Under the pieces are notes generated by a model, which was given only the letters and a program-made list of their open reading frames with translations, was not told the origin of the DNA and did no database searches. The translations under genes were made by a program, and so were the position numbers. From Alisma plantago-aquatica (lineage: Eukaryota > Streptophyta > Magnoliopsida > Alismatales > Alismataceae), in contig OY856409.1 of the NCBI GenBank assembly GCA_963693085.1, forward strand, positions 296,584,058 to 296,648,057: DNA of 64,000 nt, in the 5' to 3' direction. This document shows positions 22,016-34,637 of this stretch, in pieces (the first letter of the stretch is position 1; each line of letters starts with the position of its first letter).

Positions 22016-25000
22016 ATGGCTGACCATGATGAGCATGATGTCCATGATGAGCATGAAGTCCTTGATGAGCATGCTGTCCATGATGAGCATGGAGAGGATA
22101 CCAATGTAAGTTTTAAAAAAATATCCTATTTTTCTATAAAATTCATTATCTTCTAGTTATGTCATATATCCTATATTTCTATATTGGGCTAATTCAGTGT
22201 GTTTATTTTTGTCAAATTTTAGGTTAATGTACCCACTGAAGCACTGCAGGAACTTGATGCACATCACCAAAAAGTTAACAAGAAAAGGGGCATCACTCTG
22301 TTGAACAAGTTAATAGTGCTAAGTGGCAGTGGATCCAAATTGGTTGTGGAGTTTGATAATGGAGGAAATGCAATTGGAGTGAACCGCAATAATTTTATAA
22401 ACTATCTTGGGGTTGTCACTCGAAGCCATTGTGGTGTTAAGTATGATAATTGGCATAAAGTTCCTCAGGCAAAGAAAGACTTGATATGGAAGGATTTATG
22501 TGTGAGTTATTATTATTTGCAATTCTATTTTGTAGATTACAAATTCTATTATTTGCAATTCTATTTTTGGATACTAGTTAATAACAATTCTATTTTACAG
22601 AATCTGTTTGCATTGGATGAGAAGCTGCATCGTAAAAGCGTGATGCAACACGCTAGAAAGATGCTTAGGAACTATAGGACAAATCTCAACAGAGAATACA
22701 TAAAAGATGGTGATAAGAAGAAGAAGTCAGCCCTTGAATAGTGGAACTTCTTGGACAAAGAAGATTGGGACAATTTTGTTGCTTCAAGAAAATCTGAAGA
22801 ATTCAAGGTATTAGGCATCACTCCCAATTTAATTAATATATGTTGTATTCACCTATTCAAGATTAACATTTAGTGCTACTAACCAAATCATTAATGTGCA
22901 TACTAACTAGACCCTCAGTGAGGCGTAAAAAGCAAGGCGTGCACTGAATGTGCATGACCATACTATGGGTCCAAAGGGCTATGCAAGCGTTCGCCAAAGA
23001 CTACAGGCGGAGTCTGCTACTACTCAGGAGTCTGTTGCGACTCAGGAGTCTGCCACACCCATGCCTCGCCATGATGTCTGGATAGCTGGGAGGCAAAACA
23101 AGAAGGGTGAAATAAAGAAGCCCGTAACTGCTGAGGCGGCTGCGAAAATGGTAAAATACAACTCTTAGAACAATCATTTGAATATTGATTATTTGTGGTG
23201 TTAACTTACCAATTTCTGTTGATGGTGATTAGCGGGAGCTGCACGAGCAGAGGAAATAAGGCACGTTCATCCCTCAGGGAACAATGGATGAATTGACAGT
23301 TGCTCTGGGTAACCTAGAGCATCCTGGATGTGTTAGGGGTGCAGGCGCTGGTGTGGGCATCAAAGCATTCTTTGGGCCATCCCAGCGTAAACCCAGAGCG
23401 GGACTTTCACAAGAAGAGGTAACCTATTCTTTTTTTAGAATGTTACTGCAAAAGGTAATTCGATAATAAGAAGCTAATGTTTCTTTTATCCATGTATAGG
23501 AGAATAAAAGAGTCGAGGATATAGTTGCTAAGAAGGTCAGGGATGAAATGTTGCGGTGGCAGGCATCTCAGGCTTCCAATCAGCCTATGGCGACCCACTC
23601 TTCTCCTGATGCACAGACTGAGAGTAATCCTGTAGACCCACTGCCGCCAAACACGTCTGCTGTAAGTATTGTTTATGACATTGTAGCTAGTCTTTTCAAG
23701 ATGATATGTTTTCAATATGATATGTATATATGTATAACATTCTTTACGTAAATTTGTAGGCGTTGAAGCCATGCCGCTTAAGAATGCAAGACTATGTTGT
23801 TGCAGAGGCGCAGGCTTAGCCATCCCTTCCTGGGGCAACATTTCACGAGACTCCAATGCCACAGGGCTACGTTCGTGTGAGCCCGATATGTGTATTCCCT
23901 GATTGGAGGGAAGCTACATTGCCATATGCCCACCCGGATATTGATACACTTGCTGAGGCAGAAGGCAGGGTGATATTGTGGCCTAAAGCAGATGTCATCT
24001 ACACTACCGAAATTGTAAGATAAATTTACATTACTTTAGATTGTTAATGTGTATATATGAGGTCAATTGATCTGAAATTATATATACAGGTTAAAAAGAA
24101 GACACCCGGAGCATCTAGGCCTCCACCTCCACTTCTCGCATTACCAAGTTGGGTTCCAACTGACCTAAAATTCCACTTAGGTCATGCTTGTAGGGGAATG
24201 GCATGTTGGCTACGGGCACATAATATACATTGCCCTATAATTGTTTCTTTAGAAGCAAATTATGCAGGTCAATCATACGAAATCTCTTTATTTATACAAG
24301 ATATTATTGAGTTGTTTCTATATGATTGGCTAAATACATCAATGATAGAGACATGGATAAGGTGAGATCTTGTTTATACATCCATATACCTTGTGTAAGA
24401 TCCAGTGATCTGGTTTCTTATATATTAATGCATACGTAATACATGTTTTGCAGCTACTTAGTCCAAAATCAATGTAAACAATTTGCATTTGACCATGTGG
24501 GATTTTTTATTCCATCATTGATTAGTATGGTAGCTAAAGACCCCGATAGTGTTCAACAATACTGTATAGATGCTTTTACATTTTTCGGTTAGCAAAACAA
24601 GGCGATAATAATAGCTCCATTCAATGTCAAGTAAGTTTACTTTACTTATAATTTGGACTTAAGAAAATTACATTTTTATTGTGGATTTTGAGTTATTAAA
24701 TTTTAACTTTTTTACCTCTAGCGGTAGGCATTGGGAGTTACTAGTTATTCTCCCCGGGACGTTCACTGTTTATTATCTAGATCCTGCGGGGAGTACATTG
24801 AATACTAAAATTGGACACGTAATGAGAATGCCCTTATTCTGGTGAGAAATATTTCATTTTTATATCCGTTAACATTTGTTATTACATTAATATTTAATTA
24901 TGCAATTTACTATGTTACATTAACATGTAGGGGTTTAGATGCATTCAAAAAGGCTGGAGGAAATGTCCCCAGGAAAAAGAACCAGCCAATAATTTGGGAG

Positions 25001-25445
25001 AATGTGAAAGTAAGTTCCCGACTCCAATGTATATATTATTTATTTGAACTGTGCTTAGTTGTATTTTTTAATATTTTGTATGTTTCAATTTATAGTGCGC
25101 TAGACAAGACAATGGTTGGGCATGCACATACTATGTGATGCGATTTATGAAAATGATTATCCAATATGCCGCATTGGACATCGATACCATACATGAGGTA
25201 TTATATATAGTCTCATTAGTTAGTATGAAATATATCAATCTTATTTCTATATTATTACTTATATATATACATCATTCTCTTTGCAGGTGTTTAAAAATGA
25301 CCACACTATAGGTAAATACTTAAAAGATGTACATGCTCCATACACGATGGAAGTATTAAATGAAGTAAGAGAAGAATGGGCAAGAGCCATTCAAGCAGTG
25401 GCAACTGTAAAATATAATTGGGATGTTGATAGCGATATTGAATGA
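22016..25445 (+). pseudogene. CACTA accessory gene: Transposase_24-like region fused to an Ulp1-like C48 peptidase
   Basis: I read 13 exons with GT/AG borders in consistent phase: 22016-22105, 22223-22501, 22601-22807, 22911-23150, 23233-23418, 23500-23661, 23760-24014, 24090-24361, 24454-24630, 24722-24841, 24931-25009, 25096-25197 and 25287-25445 (TGA). Exon 1 encodes a His/Asp/Glu repeat (DEHDVHDEHEV). Exons 4-5 carry MGPKGYASVRQRLQ, W...R, LGNLEHPGCVRGAG, typical of the plant Transposase_24 (PtTA/En-Spm) family. The last exons carry the C48 signature: GRHWELLV (His), YYLDPAG (Asp), then ARQDNGWACTYYVMRFM (Gln and Cys). C48 enzymes cleave SUMO from proteins. In-frame stops at 22739, about 22920, about 23257, 23817 and about 24592 disable this copy. 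Confidence 0.85.
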
Positions 25446-25725
25446 TATTTTGTAAATGAATATTTCTGAATGTTTATACATGTCTGAATGTTTCTACATG
25501 TATTTGAATGTTTCTACATGTGTGAATGTGAGAATTGATTTGATATGTGAATGTATCTACTTGTGTGAAAAGTATATTTGTTGATTTTGTAGGTTTGTGG
25601 CCTGTTTGTTGGCTGATATCAATGGACGTCGTAAACTTGCAGTTCAAAACTGAACTGCAACTTCTCATCCGACTGACCATCCACAACAGGCATGCAAACT
25701 AATTAGCAAAAAAAAAATTAAAACA
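25446..25725. other. 3' flank of the accessory gene, no gene seen
   Basis: AT-rich sequence with short repeats of GAATGTTTCTACATGT (25,475-25,530). It is probably the 3' untranslated end of the accessory gene. Nothing else is recognisable. Confidence 0.4.
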
Positions 25726-25727
25726 TA

Positions 25728-26193
25728 GGTGTCGGTTATTTATAGAAAACTGTCATCAAATTCTTACAACGTCGGTTATTGGATAAAAACCGCCGCCGAA
25801 AGTGACAAACAACCAGACCGTGCAGGAAAGCACAGCCGTGGCGGTAAATGGTGTCGGTTATTAGTATAAAACCGAAGCCTATAGTACTAAACACGGCCGT
25901 GTAGGGAAGCACGGCCGTGGCGTCTGCAAATATGGCGTCGGTGTTTTAGTTGTTAACCGACACAGAAAGTGTCCTAGATGGCGCCCTTATTGTGGCGTGA
26001 ACCCTTTTAGCGTCGGCGTACTATAAATAAACGACGTTGATAGGTGCCCTGCTGCCGCATTTTCGGTGGTGCGAAGCCTTTTGGCGTCGGTTATAAAACC
26101 AAAACTGAAGAGTTCGACCTTTAGCAGCGCCCACATAGGCGTCGCTGGAGAACCGTCACTAAAAGGGGTTAAACAACCGAAGCTAAAGCCCTA
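25728..26193. repeat. right subterminal repeats of the CACTA
   Basis: GTCGGTTATT, GCGTCGG and AAACCG words recur in both orientations up to the right terminal repeat, mirroring the left end. Two CACGGCCGTG-type words (25,850-25,925) resemble foldback 1. Confidence 0.85.
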
Positions 26194-26206
26194 TTCTGTA
26201 GTAGTG
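26194..26206 (-). repeat. right terminal inverted repeat of the CACTA
   Basis: TTCTGTAGTAGTG, the reverse complement of the left terminus, followed by the TTT duplication at 26207-26209. Confidence 0.95.
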
Positions 26207-26209
26207 TTT

Positions 26210-27252
26210 GGAGAGTCTGTCGGATTGAAACTGAATTGTCTAGAGTTATGCACGAATTAGGCACCAACCAATCGGCTCACTGGGTGAAAGAATCATCTTG
26301 TGCGAGCAAGAAAACCAGTTCACTTAGTGAAATGATCAACTTAGTTGGGCCGAAGGAAGGTTCTAGTAACTTTTGAGAATTCATGAGAAAGTTTGATCAT
26401 TTTGACTGATTAATTCTATTGATACAAGGAAATTAATTCTCACATTAATTAGAAATTATTTTGCCAAATTTGTATACAATTGGGAAACTATGAGACGACC
26501 ATCTCATAGTTCAAACCAATCATTTCATGTGCCACAAAGACGTTTGAGTTGCCAAATGATGGTTTCATGTGTCACAGGTTGCAAAAAGTCAAGAACATTC
26601 AGTCCCTTCCACTCCCACATAGATCTGGAACATCTGAGAACCCTGGCCCTAACCCCTCCTTAAATAGAAGGGTATTTGGGGCTTCCCAGAGTACAACACA
26701 AACAATTGAGAATCAGTTACTCTGATAATTGTTGTCCTCTCCAGTTGTGGTAACCAAGAGAGCCCAAGAAAGTCATCCCCAACTAGGAAGGGATAGCATG
26801 GGAGAGAACAACTGAGGATCATTGTTGTAGGAGAGCAACTTGGTGAATAGTACACCAATGAGAGGGACAACTCCTTCATGTTTGTTCTAGTTGAACAGAC
26901 GGAGTTATAGTTGGCTCGTGTGGACAACGCTAGAGGTAGGAGTCCTTTGGTTGCTACTAGGACTAGAAAGTTAGTCTAGTTTTTGTGGCGAGACCATAGG
27001 ACTCTTTGTAGAAGTTTTCATTTTCACTATCTGTGGTGAAGACCATGAGCTGCACATCCACCGTCCAAGTGCAACTAGAAGATAGTTGCACTGCAATGAG
27101 TTGTTGCCGCTGGACTTGCTCTAGGACCATATATAACTCATTAAACCATCCTTCTTATTTCATAATAATTGATGTGATGTTGCTGTTATGGGAATACAGA
27201 TAGATAAAATTGTTGTTTCCTCTTCCTAACTCTGCACCCATATTTCCCAACA
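26210..27252 (+). repeat. 5' LTR of the younger copia, second half
   Basis: Resumes GGAGAGTC and is colinear with 33592-34637 of the 3' LTR (both contain GAATTAGGCACCAAC). Ends CCCAACA at 27252, next to the PBS. No gene is visible. Confidence 0.88.
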
Positions 27253-27253
27253 G

Positions 27254-27265
27254 TGGTATTAGAGC
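27254..27265 (+). other. primer-binding site of the younger copia
   Basis: TGGTATTAGAGC, one base from the tRNA-Met-type TGGTATCAGAGC, directly after the LTR terminus CCCAACA. Confidence 0.88.
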
Positions 27266-28129
27266 AACATCAATTTAATATGTTTTAGGATAATTGATAT
27301 GACCATATTTTTAGTTTTATTGTTTATTTATTTCATATTATGTGAATATTTAAACTGTCTCATATGTGTATCCGATCAAAGACCACATATTCCCAAACAA
27401 TATATATATATATAGACACACATATATATACGTAATTTACATGTGTCACCCAAAAATAGGTTTTGATGCTAGATGTGTAGAATGGTTATGGACAATACTC
27501 AATATCTGTGTGGTTGGATATTTTGATTTTATTATTGTTTATCTCAGTCTATATACATAGCCTCTACCTCCCTATTCCCAATGTAAAGTTATTTTTTTCC
27601 TACCTTTTCTCCCCTCAAATGTACCGTGAGATTTCTCTCTAACATGTAATAAGTTTAATAGTATGTGGATAGTTTTCTTTCTTACAACAACAAAGACTGT
27701 GATCATCGCCAGATGAGATGACCAGTTCATGAGATGAGTCGACCATCTAGATGACCATGGAGGACAAAGAGAAGGAGCAAGCCGATCACCTAGTGGACCC
27801 ATCCAACGGTATGAAGTTCTCCAGACATTGGTGGGATAGGAGGCCAGACAACCATCCCTGAGGACCAACCGACCAGCCAAGAGGCGAGATGACTGGTTCA
27901 ACTCTTGAACCGATCAACCTAGATTGGCAAGCATAGATCTACACTAATAGCAGGTTCATACATGAGATGTGATGATTGACCTAGGTGGTAGTAATTCTTT
28001 TTGGCTACAAGGAAGTACAGTAGACATGGTCATAACCCTCAGTGTTTGTATTATATTGCATGTTTACATTTAGGGATATAGCATGTATATGTTACATACT
28101 ATATATGTGGTGATTGGATATTGTATATG

Positions 28130-28216
<87 letters not shown>

Positions 28217-28758
28217 CATATATATAAATCCCTCAATAAATCATATTAAGTCTAAGATGCATTCCATTAGTAACACACATGAAAAGCATGTTCACCTAAG
28301 CGTAGGTTACGCCATGGCGTGGTATGCCATCTACCTCATGGAAGTGTATTGGTAGGTATGTAGATTCTGCCTTCACATGGTGCATATCTACCAATTTGGC
28401 TACTGATTAGACTTGAACTGGTGATTCATAAAGAGTCAAAGCCCAGAAGCATGCAAATGATTATGACAAGAGTTGCACATATCATCTATCAAGAATTGCA
28501 TGTGAAGCAATTACCAAATAGACTACCTTAATGGTTGATTATTTATTGTAGTGTTGGCTGTAATATTATCAAATCATTTTGGATCTTGATTTTTAGAAAA
28601 TTGATTTGCGACAATTTTCTGAATTGATACTTGAGGGTTGTCAATTTGAACAAAATAATGAGAATGAGAATTAATTCAAGACCTAATCAATATCGCTAAA
28701 ATTGTAATCAAATTAAACCAAAATGAGTTTTGATAGAATTACTCTTTTGTAGAATCAA
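27266..28758 (+). other. copia 5' leader
   Basis: Untranslated leader between PBS and gag. It is homologous to 39,722-41,129 in the third copia copy and, in reverse complement, to 34,643-35,465. It contains an AT microsatellite at 28,122-28,214. The open frames here are short and not conserved among copies. Confidence 0.75.
28122..28214. repeat. AT dinucleotide microsatellite
   Basis: TATATG repeats grade into a pure (AT)n tract of about 70 bases. The third copia copy (near 40,540) and the old copia leader lack the long tract, so it expanded in this copy. Confidence 0.95.
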
Positions 28759-29560
28759 ATGGCAACCAACAATTATCACTTTTCTCTATGATCGGTCCTT
28801 GTGAAGGACAAAATTATTTGGAATAACTTCCACAACTGGTTCAGGACACTGAGAATCGTTCTCTCACAGGAGTGCAAGCTCTATGTCCTAGAGATGCCAG
28901 AACCAGTTGAACCCCTTCTGACTGCACCTAGAGCTGAGAGGGATGCTTACAAGAAGCTTACTAAAGATGTTGTGGATGTCAAGTGTCTGATGCTATGCTC
29001 CATGAACTATGAGTTGTAGAGGCAGAATGAGAACATGTATGTGATTGAGATGGTCACACATCTCAAAAACAAATTCCAAGATCAGGCAATACAAGAGAGA
29101 TATGATGTATCCAAGGCACTGTTCAAATGTAACATGGCAGAAGGAGACCCAATAGGTCCTCATGTACACAAGCTCATTGGGTATGTGGAGAGCCTAGCTA
29201 TAATGGGATTCCCCTTGGGTTAAGAGTTGGCAACTAACGTGATTTTGTAGTCTTTGCTAGAGCCATATAGTCAGTTTGTCATGAGATACAATATGAATGA
29301 CTTTTGTTATGTTGAGAATAACTAAGGGACAAATGAATAAAGATAAGATCTAGTATGTGATGGTGAGCAACAAGACAAAGGGAAAGTCTAAAGGTAAAGG
29401 AAATGCTAAGAAGAGTTCTAAAGCTAGACATAAGCCCAAGTCTTTAGATCTCAAGGCAAAGGGAGGAGTAAAGAAAAGAGGCAATTGTCGCCATCGTCAC
29501 CAGCCCATAAATTGGAAAAGAAATTTCCCACACTGGTTAGAGGAACTAAAGAAGAACAAG
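28759..29560 (+). pseudogene. copia gag, broken
   Basis: The frame starts at ATG 28759 (MATNNYHFSL, then a TGA). It continues VKDKIIWNNFHNWFR, LSQECKLYVLEMPEP, VVDVKCLMLCSMNYEL, VIEMVTHLKNKFQDQ, RYDVSKALFKCNMAEGD and VHKLIGYVESLAIMG, and ends in a Lys-rich stretch around 29,380-29,480. This is a UBN2-type copia gag, the particle protein. Stops near 28,790, 29,018 and 29,221 and later frameshifts disable it. It matches 13,930-14,747 (minus strand) and the short gag start at 41,130. Confidence 0.85.
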
Positions 29561-32398
29561 GAAGGCATTGAGGTGTCCACTTCAAGTATAAATGTTATAA
29601 GATACATTTGGTTACTTCTTCATTTTTGGTATGTGATGCCAAACAAATATTTGATGTACTTAATGTGAAGGATCTTACAAGAAGTAAAACCCCTCATGGA
29701 AGGACAAAGATGGACAAGGCGGAGCAAGAGTTTTTGAATCTTTAGTCTACATTTTAAATTTATCTTAGCCCAATGGGCATGTAATAGAATTAGTTGAATT
29801 TCTATTTCATTATGCCAACAAATAAAAAATTTACTGTAAAGCATGTTGTATGAGAAGGATGATAAATCAATAAAGTAAGACATTAATGTTTATATTTCAA
29901 AAGATAAGATCTTGCAAGGAAACACCCAAACATCTAATGGTCTTTGTATGAAATATTTATAGCGTTAATACCAAAGGATTATAATTTATAATTCAAGACT
30001 ATCATTAGCAATAGTCACCTTGGATGTACATATAAGAAATGCATGTCTAGAATACATATTGATGTTAAGCTAGATTCCCTTGGTTATCAAACTTGAGGAA
30101 TCATGCAATACGTACTTGTGCACAACATGACTTAGCATCCTTCACTAGATGTAGTGGGACGATATGGTTTCCACCAGACCTCAAACAAATGATGCATGAA
30201 GATCTCAATGAAAGAATGTTATAGATAATTATTTATACTTTGTTTCTATTACTGGTAATATAATGATATGTACTCAGTAAAATAGAAACATAAATCTCTT
30301 GAATTGTTCAATGAGATTATAAATGAAGTATGAAATTGATGAAAGTATTAAGAAACTTTGATGAGATCAAATGTTGAAATATATTACATTAATACCTTGA
30401 GAACCTTCAAGGAAAGAACCACGATAATATATCACAAGTCAAATATATCTGAACATGATGATGTGTAAAAATGAAGAAATTATACCATGATGAGTCATGA
30501 TATAATTATCAATTAACCTAATATTCTTATATCCTCATAAATATATACCTATCACTAAATCATGTACCGTCTGAATTGTTTATAAGACATCATGTATGGT
30601 ATGATTTAGAAATGTCCCAATATGTCTAAAGGATTGAAACCTACATTAAGAAAGTAGTTTCTTGAAAAGGTTTATCCATAAACCATAATTCTTGAATGTT
30701 ACTATTAATCCCAATCCAATAAAAAAAACTTGTTTTGAATCAATGGGAGTAAAAGTAGAACTTGAAATGTTCAAGGTCAACAAAGAGGCACAATGAGAAC
30801 TAAGAGAATCACAAGATGTTGTGGAATCAAGTCATAATATGACTAAAAATAAAATAAATTCTAGTAGAATACATCTAAAATTGAAGGATTGCAAATCCAA
30901 AAATTCAGATAAGTTGGTCAAAACATGATGAGCCAACTAATCGACTAGAATCAATTAAGTACCATAATTTGAGTAATGGCTCAAGTCCATTATGGGGTCC
31001 ATGTAAGATAACAAGGTAGGACCTTAACAGTGCCACCTAAAGGGGTAATACCTAAAGGGTGCCATAGGGCTTTGTGACAATGACCTACGTGGAAAACATA
31101 AAAGGACAAATTGGTTGAATAAGTTTTTCAAATCAATTCAAATCATTAAACAAGATAGAAATTCCTTTACCAAATGTCAAGATTGTTGTTGTAGTTAAAA
31201 TAGACTAAGAAATTTGGCATATGAATGATAAAACCAGATTCCTTAAAAGGAATACATCAGAGGATGTGTCTGTGACACAACCTAAAAGGTTTTATAACTT
31301 CAAGAATGCAAATAAAGTCTATAAACTACAAAGTTCAATCTGAGATTAAAAAAGTGTCACAGAGGAAGGATCTTTTAACTTGATAAGATAGTCAAAGAGT
31401 TTGACTTAAATCAAGATAAAAGATTAAATATGTGATACCAAAAGATTTAATTGGAGAATATATGAACATTCCACATATGATAAGGAATAACAACTGAATA
31501 TTGTGAAGATTGAGATCTGGCATGAAAAACCCCTTCAGTAATGAAGAATTAGATGAAACATCTTATGAGATAAGGATCAAGACCTATACAAATAATTCTT
31601 GAATGTTTCACAATGTAAGTTTGAGCACATGTATTAGCAAGATGTTGAATGAATTCAACACAGAAATGATTCAATGAGAGAGAATCTAGATTTGTCTCTC
31701 ATGAACCATATATTCCAATTCTTGTGAAGAATGAAAATATCATGAATAAGATGCCATATGATGGATCTATCATGAATGCTATATATTTGCTTATCCTATA
31801 TAATCTTGTTTGTATTTGACATAACAAGATGATAGTAATATCTAATAAGGGTTATTGGAATGTCATTAATGATATTCATTAGTACTTATGAAGTACTTAA
31901 GGATAGATTACTAGTCAATAATGATAGAAATAAAAGGAAGAGTTGGGTGTAAAGGGTTACACCGATTCAAGATTTCAAAATATCATAAGATGATTGAAAG
32001 ACTATATGATTGATTATAAAGAAAAGTATTATTATTTGGAAGGTTTCCAAACTAATAGCCATTAATTCTATTCTACAATACAAGTCAAGTATACTTATGT
32101 TATGAACATAGAGTGATGCTATATGGATTAAGTAGTTCATAGGATGAACTTATAGATGTTACAACCATTTATGACTGGGTAATGATACTATGACAACTAT
32201 GGATCTACTTGTTAGGAAAGGAATATTAGATAGCATATTATAGTGGTTTCATCTTAGAGCGAAGAGATAAGAAACATACAATATACTGACTAATAGCAAA
32301 ATGTTGCTAACCTGTTGGATTATCACTAGCGTAAGAGAAACATGGTAGACATGCTTAGATCACTAAGAAAGTGTTTCTTGGGTGATTGGCTCTTAGTA
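29561..32398 (+). pseudogene. copia pol, heavily decayed
   Basis: No long frame survives, but colinear traces remain in the expected order. 29,640-29,740 resembles the protease leader. 30,740-30,880 resembles the basic link before reverse transcriptase. 31,010-31,090 reads like the start of RT, with LPKGVxPxGC-type codons broken by stops. 32,090-32,330 resembles the end of RNase H. The stretch before the LTR ends in ACAAGTGGGAG. Identity is inferred mainly from position between gag and the 3' LTR and from colinearity with the old copia at 12,175-13,929. Confidence 0.6.
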
Positions 32399-32410
32399 CA
32401 AGTGGGAGTT
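32398..32410 (+). other. copia polypurine tract
   Basis: ACAAGTGGGAGTT immediately precedes the 3' LTR start (TCTTGGTA at 32411). AAGTGGGAG before TGTTGG is the usual copia arrangement. Confidence 0.7.
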
Positions 32411-34637
32411 TCTTGGTAAAGTATGTCTAGGGAGACAATCAAATGATGATTGAAATAACATAAACCATAAAGGATTTGATTAATACTAATAAAGGTAGGC
32501 TTCCAATTTGTTTTTTTATTCATTCAGTTATGAGATAATGATGAAACATTATGAATGTATAAGGAATGACAATACTCAATGAAGTATGTCTTCAAGTATG
32601 TGACTTGAAAAATGAGATCATAAAAATGCTAAGACTATGTGCACACTTATTATATACCTAGCTGGTTGTTACTGTAGAAGGTAGATAGACACCAATAACA
32701 CATACGACTGGATTGTAGGTTGGTTGATGATAGAGTCTCCTTAGTCATGATATAGTATATCAAACCAAGCACACAGATACATGTTAGGTAATAGTGTATC
32801 GAATAGACCCACCTTGAGAGTGACACATGGAAACCATCATCGGTGGTCATAGTCATCTCTCATAGTGAAGTTGGTGATTGTAGTTCTTAGACTTGAAATC
32901 ACTACACTCATCACATGTCATTGGGTATACTTTGACATCATCAAACATTGTCCTGAAATACAGGTTACCATAAAGGTGATGATTGGGTATCTTTGATACA
33001 TGGGGACTGACTGTGAGTGATAGAGATGGGATTTGCCCCATCTAATTGAGATTGATATCCTAGACACTTGATAAGTGTGACTGAGAAATGCATTTGCAAG
33101 CACATGTGAATCAATATACGGTATTGAGGTCACATTATCTCAGACAGTCTACTCTTAGTTCAAACAACATGGGTTGAACATTGAGAGGATGATTATTCAA
33201 TGCCTCAATTTCATCTCAGATATCAAAGACAAAGGAATCATACAATCATTGCAACACCTTACACATATTATAGGTTGAAGTTGTTCTCCAACTTTTTAAT
33301 TCACTTGTGTAGCACTGAAGTGTGACTAGGAAACACTCCATGCTTGTGATTTCATAATTTAGTTATGGACATTCATTTCTAATGTGATATGGGACCAATA
33401 GGCATGCACACATAGGAACTCATCTAGAAGATGATTTTAATTTTGAGTGATGTTTGGATTGATCACTAAAGCATTTAGGTATTCAATTCAAACAACTTAT
33501 CAACCGTTTGATCTAACTACGTTGCCAAACAATCGACTTATAGGCTGTTTAGAGAACCAGATGATCATTTCAACAATTGATATAGGCGTTTGGAGAGTCG
33601 AGCTGATCGGAATTGAATTGGCTACAATTCTGCATGAATTAGGCACCAACTGATTGACTCACTGGGTGAACTGATCGACTCGTGTGAGCGACACGACTGA
33701 TTCACCTAGTGAATCGATTAGCTTGGTTGGGCCGAAAGAAGTATCTAGTAACTTTCCTAAATTCATGAGAAAGTTTGATTGTTTCAATTGATGAATCTTT
33801 ATTGATACAAGGAAATCAATACTCGCATTAATTGGAAACAATTTTTCCAAATTTGTATATGATTGGGAAAATTCAAGATGTCCATCTCATAGTGTGAACC
33901 AATTGGCTCACACACCAGATGGATGTTTGGATTTCCATACTATCATTTCGGGTTTTGTAGGTTGCAAAAATCCAAGATCTTCTAATACCTTCCACTCCCA
34001 CACAGATCACGAACCAACTAGGCACCCTGGCCATAACCCCGCTTATAAAAAGAGGGGTATTGGGGGCTTCCCAGAGTAAAACACAGACAATTGAGAATTA
34101 GTTGCTTTGACAATTGTTGTCATCTCTATTTTTGGTAACTAAGAGACCCCAAGAAAGTCCTATCTAACTAGGGAGAGATAGAAAGGGAGAGAACAACCAA
34201 TGATCATTGTTGTAGGAGAGCAAGTAGGTGACTAGTACACCAATGGGAGGGGCAACTCCTTCATATCTATTATAGTTGAACGACATGAGTTCTAGTTGGC
34301 CTGTGTGGACTACTCTAGATTTAGGATTCCTTTGGTTGGTGATAGGAGGGCAAAGTCAGTCTATAGTATGTGGTGAGACCATAGGAGTTGTTGCAGAAGT
34401 TGTCCTATCTATTGTCCGTGGTGAAAACCAGAAGCTACACAACCACTGTCCAAGAGAAACTACAAGATAGTTGCACTACAATGAGTTATTATCGCTGGAC
34501 TTTCTCCAGGACTAGGTATAACTCAGTGAACCATCCTTTCTATTTAATAGTAATTTGCATGATCTTGTTGTTGTGGGAATACATATAGAGAAAAAAATTG
34601 TTTCTTTTGTCTTACTCTATGCTTGTATTTCCCAATA
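32411..34637 (+). repeat. 3' LTR of the younger copia, uninterrupted
   Basis: 2227 bp, from TCTTGGTA to CCCAATA, with the CACTA-free site at 33589-33591. It is followed by the target duplication GTAAC at 34638-34642. No gene is visible. Confidence 0.88.

Larger units (their letters stand above)
16392..26206 (+). mobile_element. complete CACTA (En/Spm) DNA transposon, 9.8 kb
   Basis: It begins CACTACTACAGAAAC and ends TTCTGTAGTAGTG, giving a 13-bp terminal inverted repeat of the CACTA type. TTT flanks it on both sides (16389-16391, 26207-26209) as the 3-bp target duplication expected for the superfamily. The 3' LTR of its host copia shows the empty site with a single TTT at 33589-33591. Inside: subterminal GTCGGTT/AACCGAC repeats at both ends, four long foldbacks (17.2-18.5 kb), a TNPD-type transposase gene (18,576-21,822) and an accessory gene with a Transposase_24-like part and an Ulp1-like peptidase (22,016-25,445). 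Stops and frameshifts in both genes mean this copy is not autonomous. Confidence 0.95.
15214..34637 (+). mobile_element. younger Ty1/copia element containing a nested CACTA
   Basis: The 5' LTR is 15214-27252 (interrupted), the PBS 27254, gag 28759-29560, decayed pol to about 32,398, a purine tract, and the 3' LTR 32411-34637. Without the CACTA and one TTT the 5' LTR is 2221 bp, against 2227 bp for the 3' LTR. Termini derive from TGTTGG...CCCAACA (here TATTGG/TCTTGG and CCCAACA/CCCAATA). It sits in opposite orientation within an older copy of its own family. Gag and pol are decayed, so it is not autonomous now. The subfamily is uncertain; Angela/Tork-like by LTR size and by the pol of the relative at 41.4 kb. 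Confidence 0.85.

Noticed and set aside
28083..28355. Open frame encoding a Tyr-Ile repeat
   Set aside because: It is the translation of the AT microsatellite.
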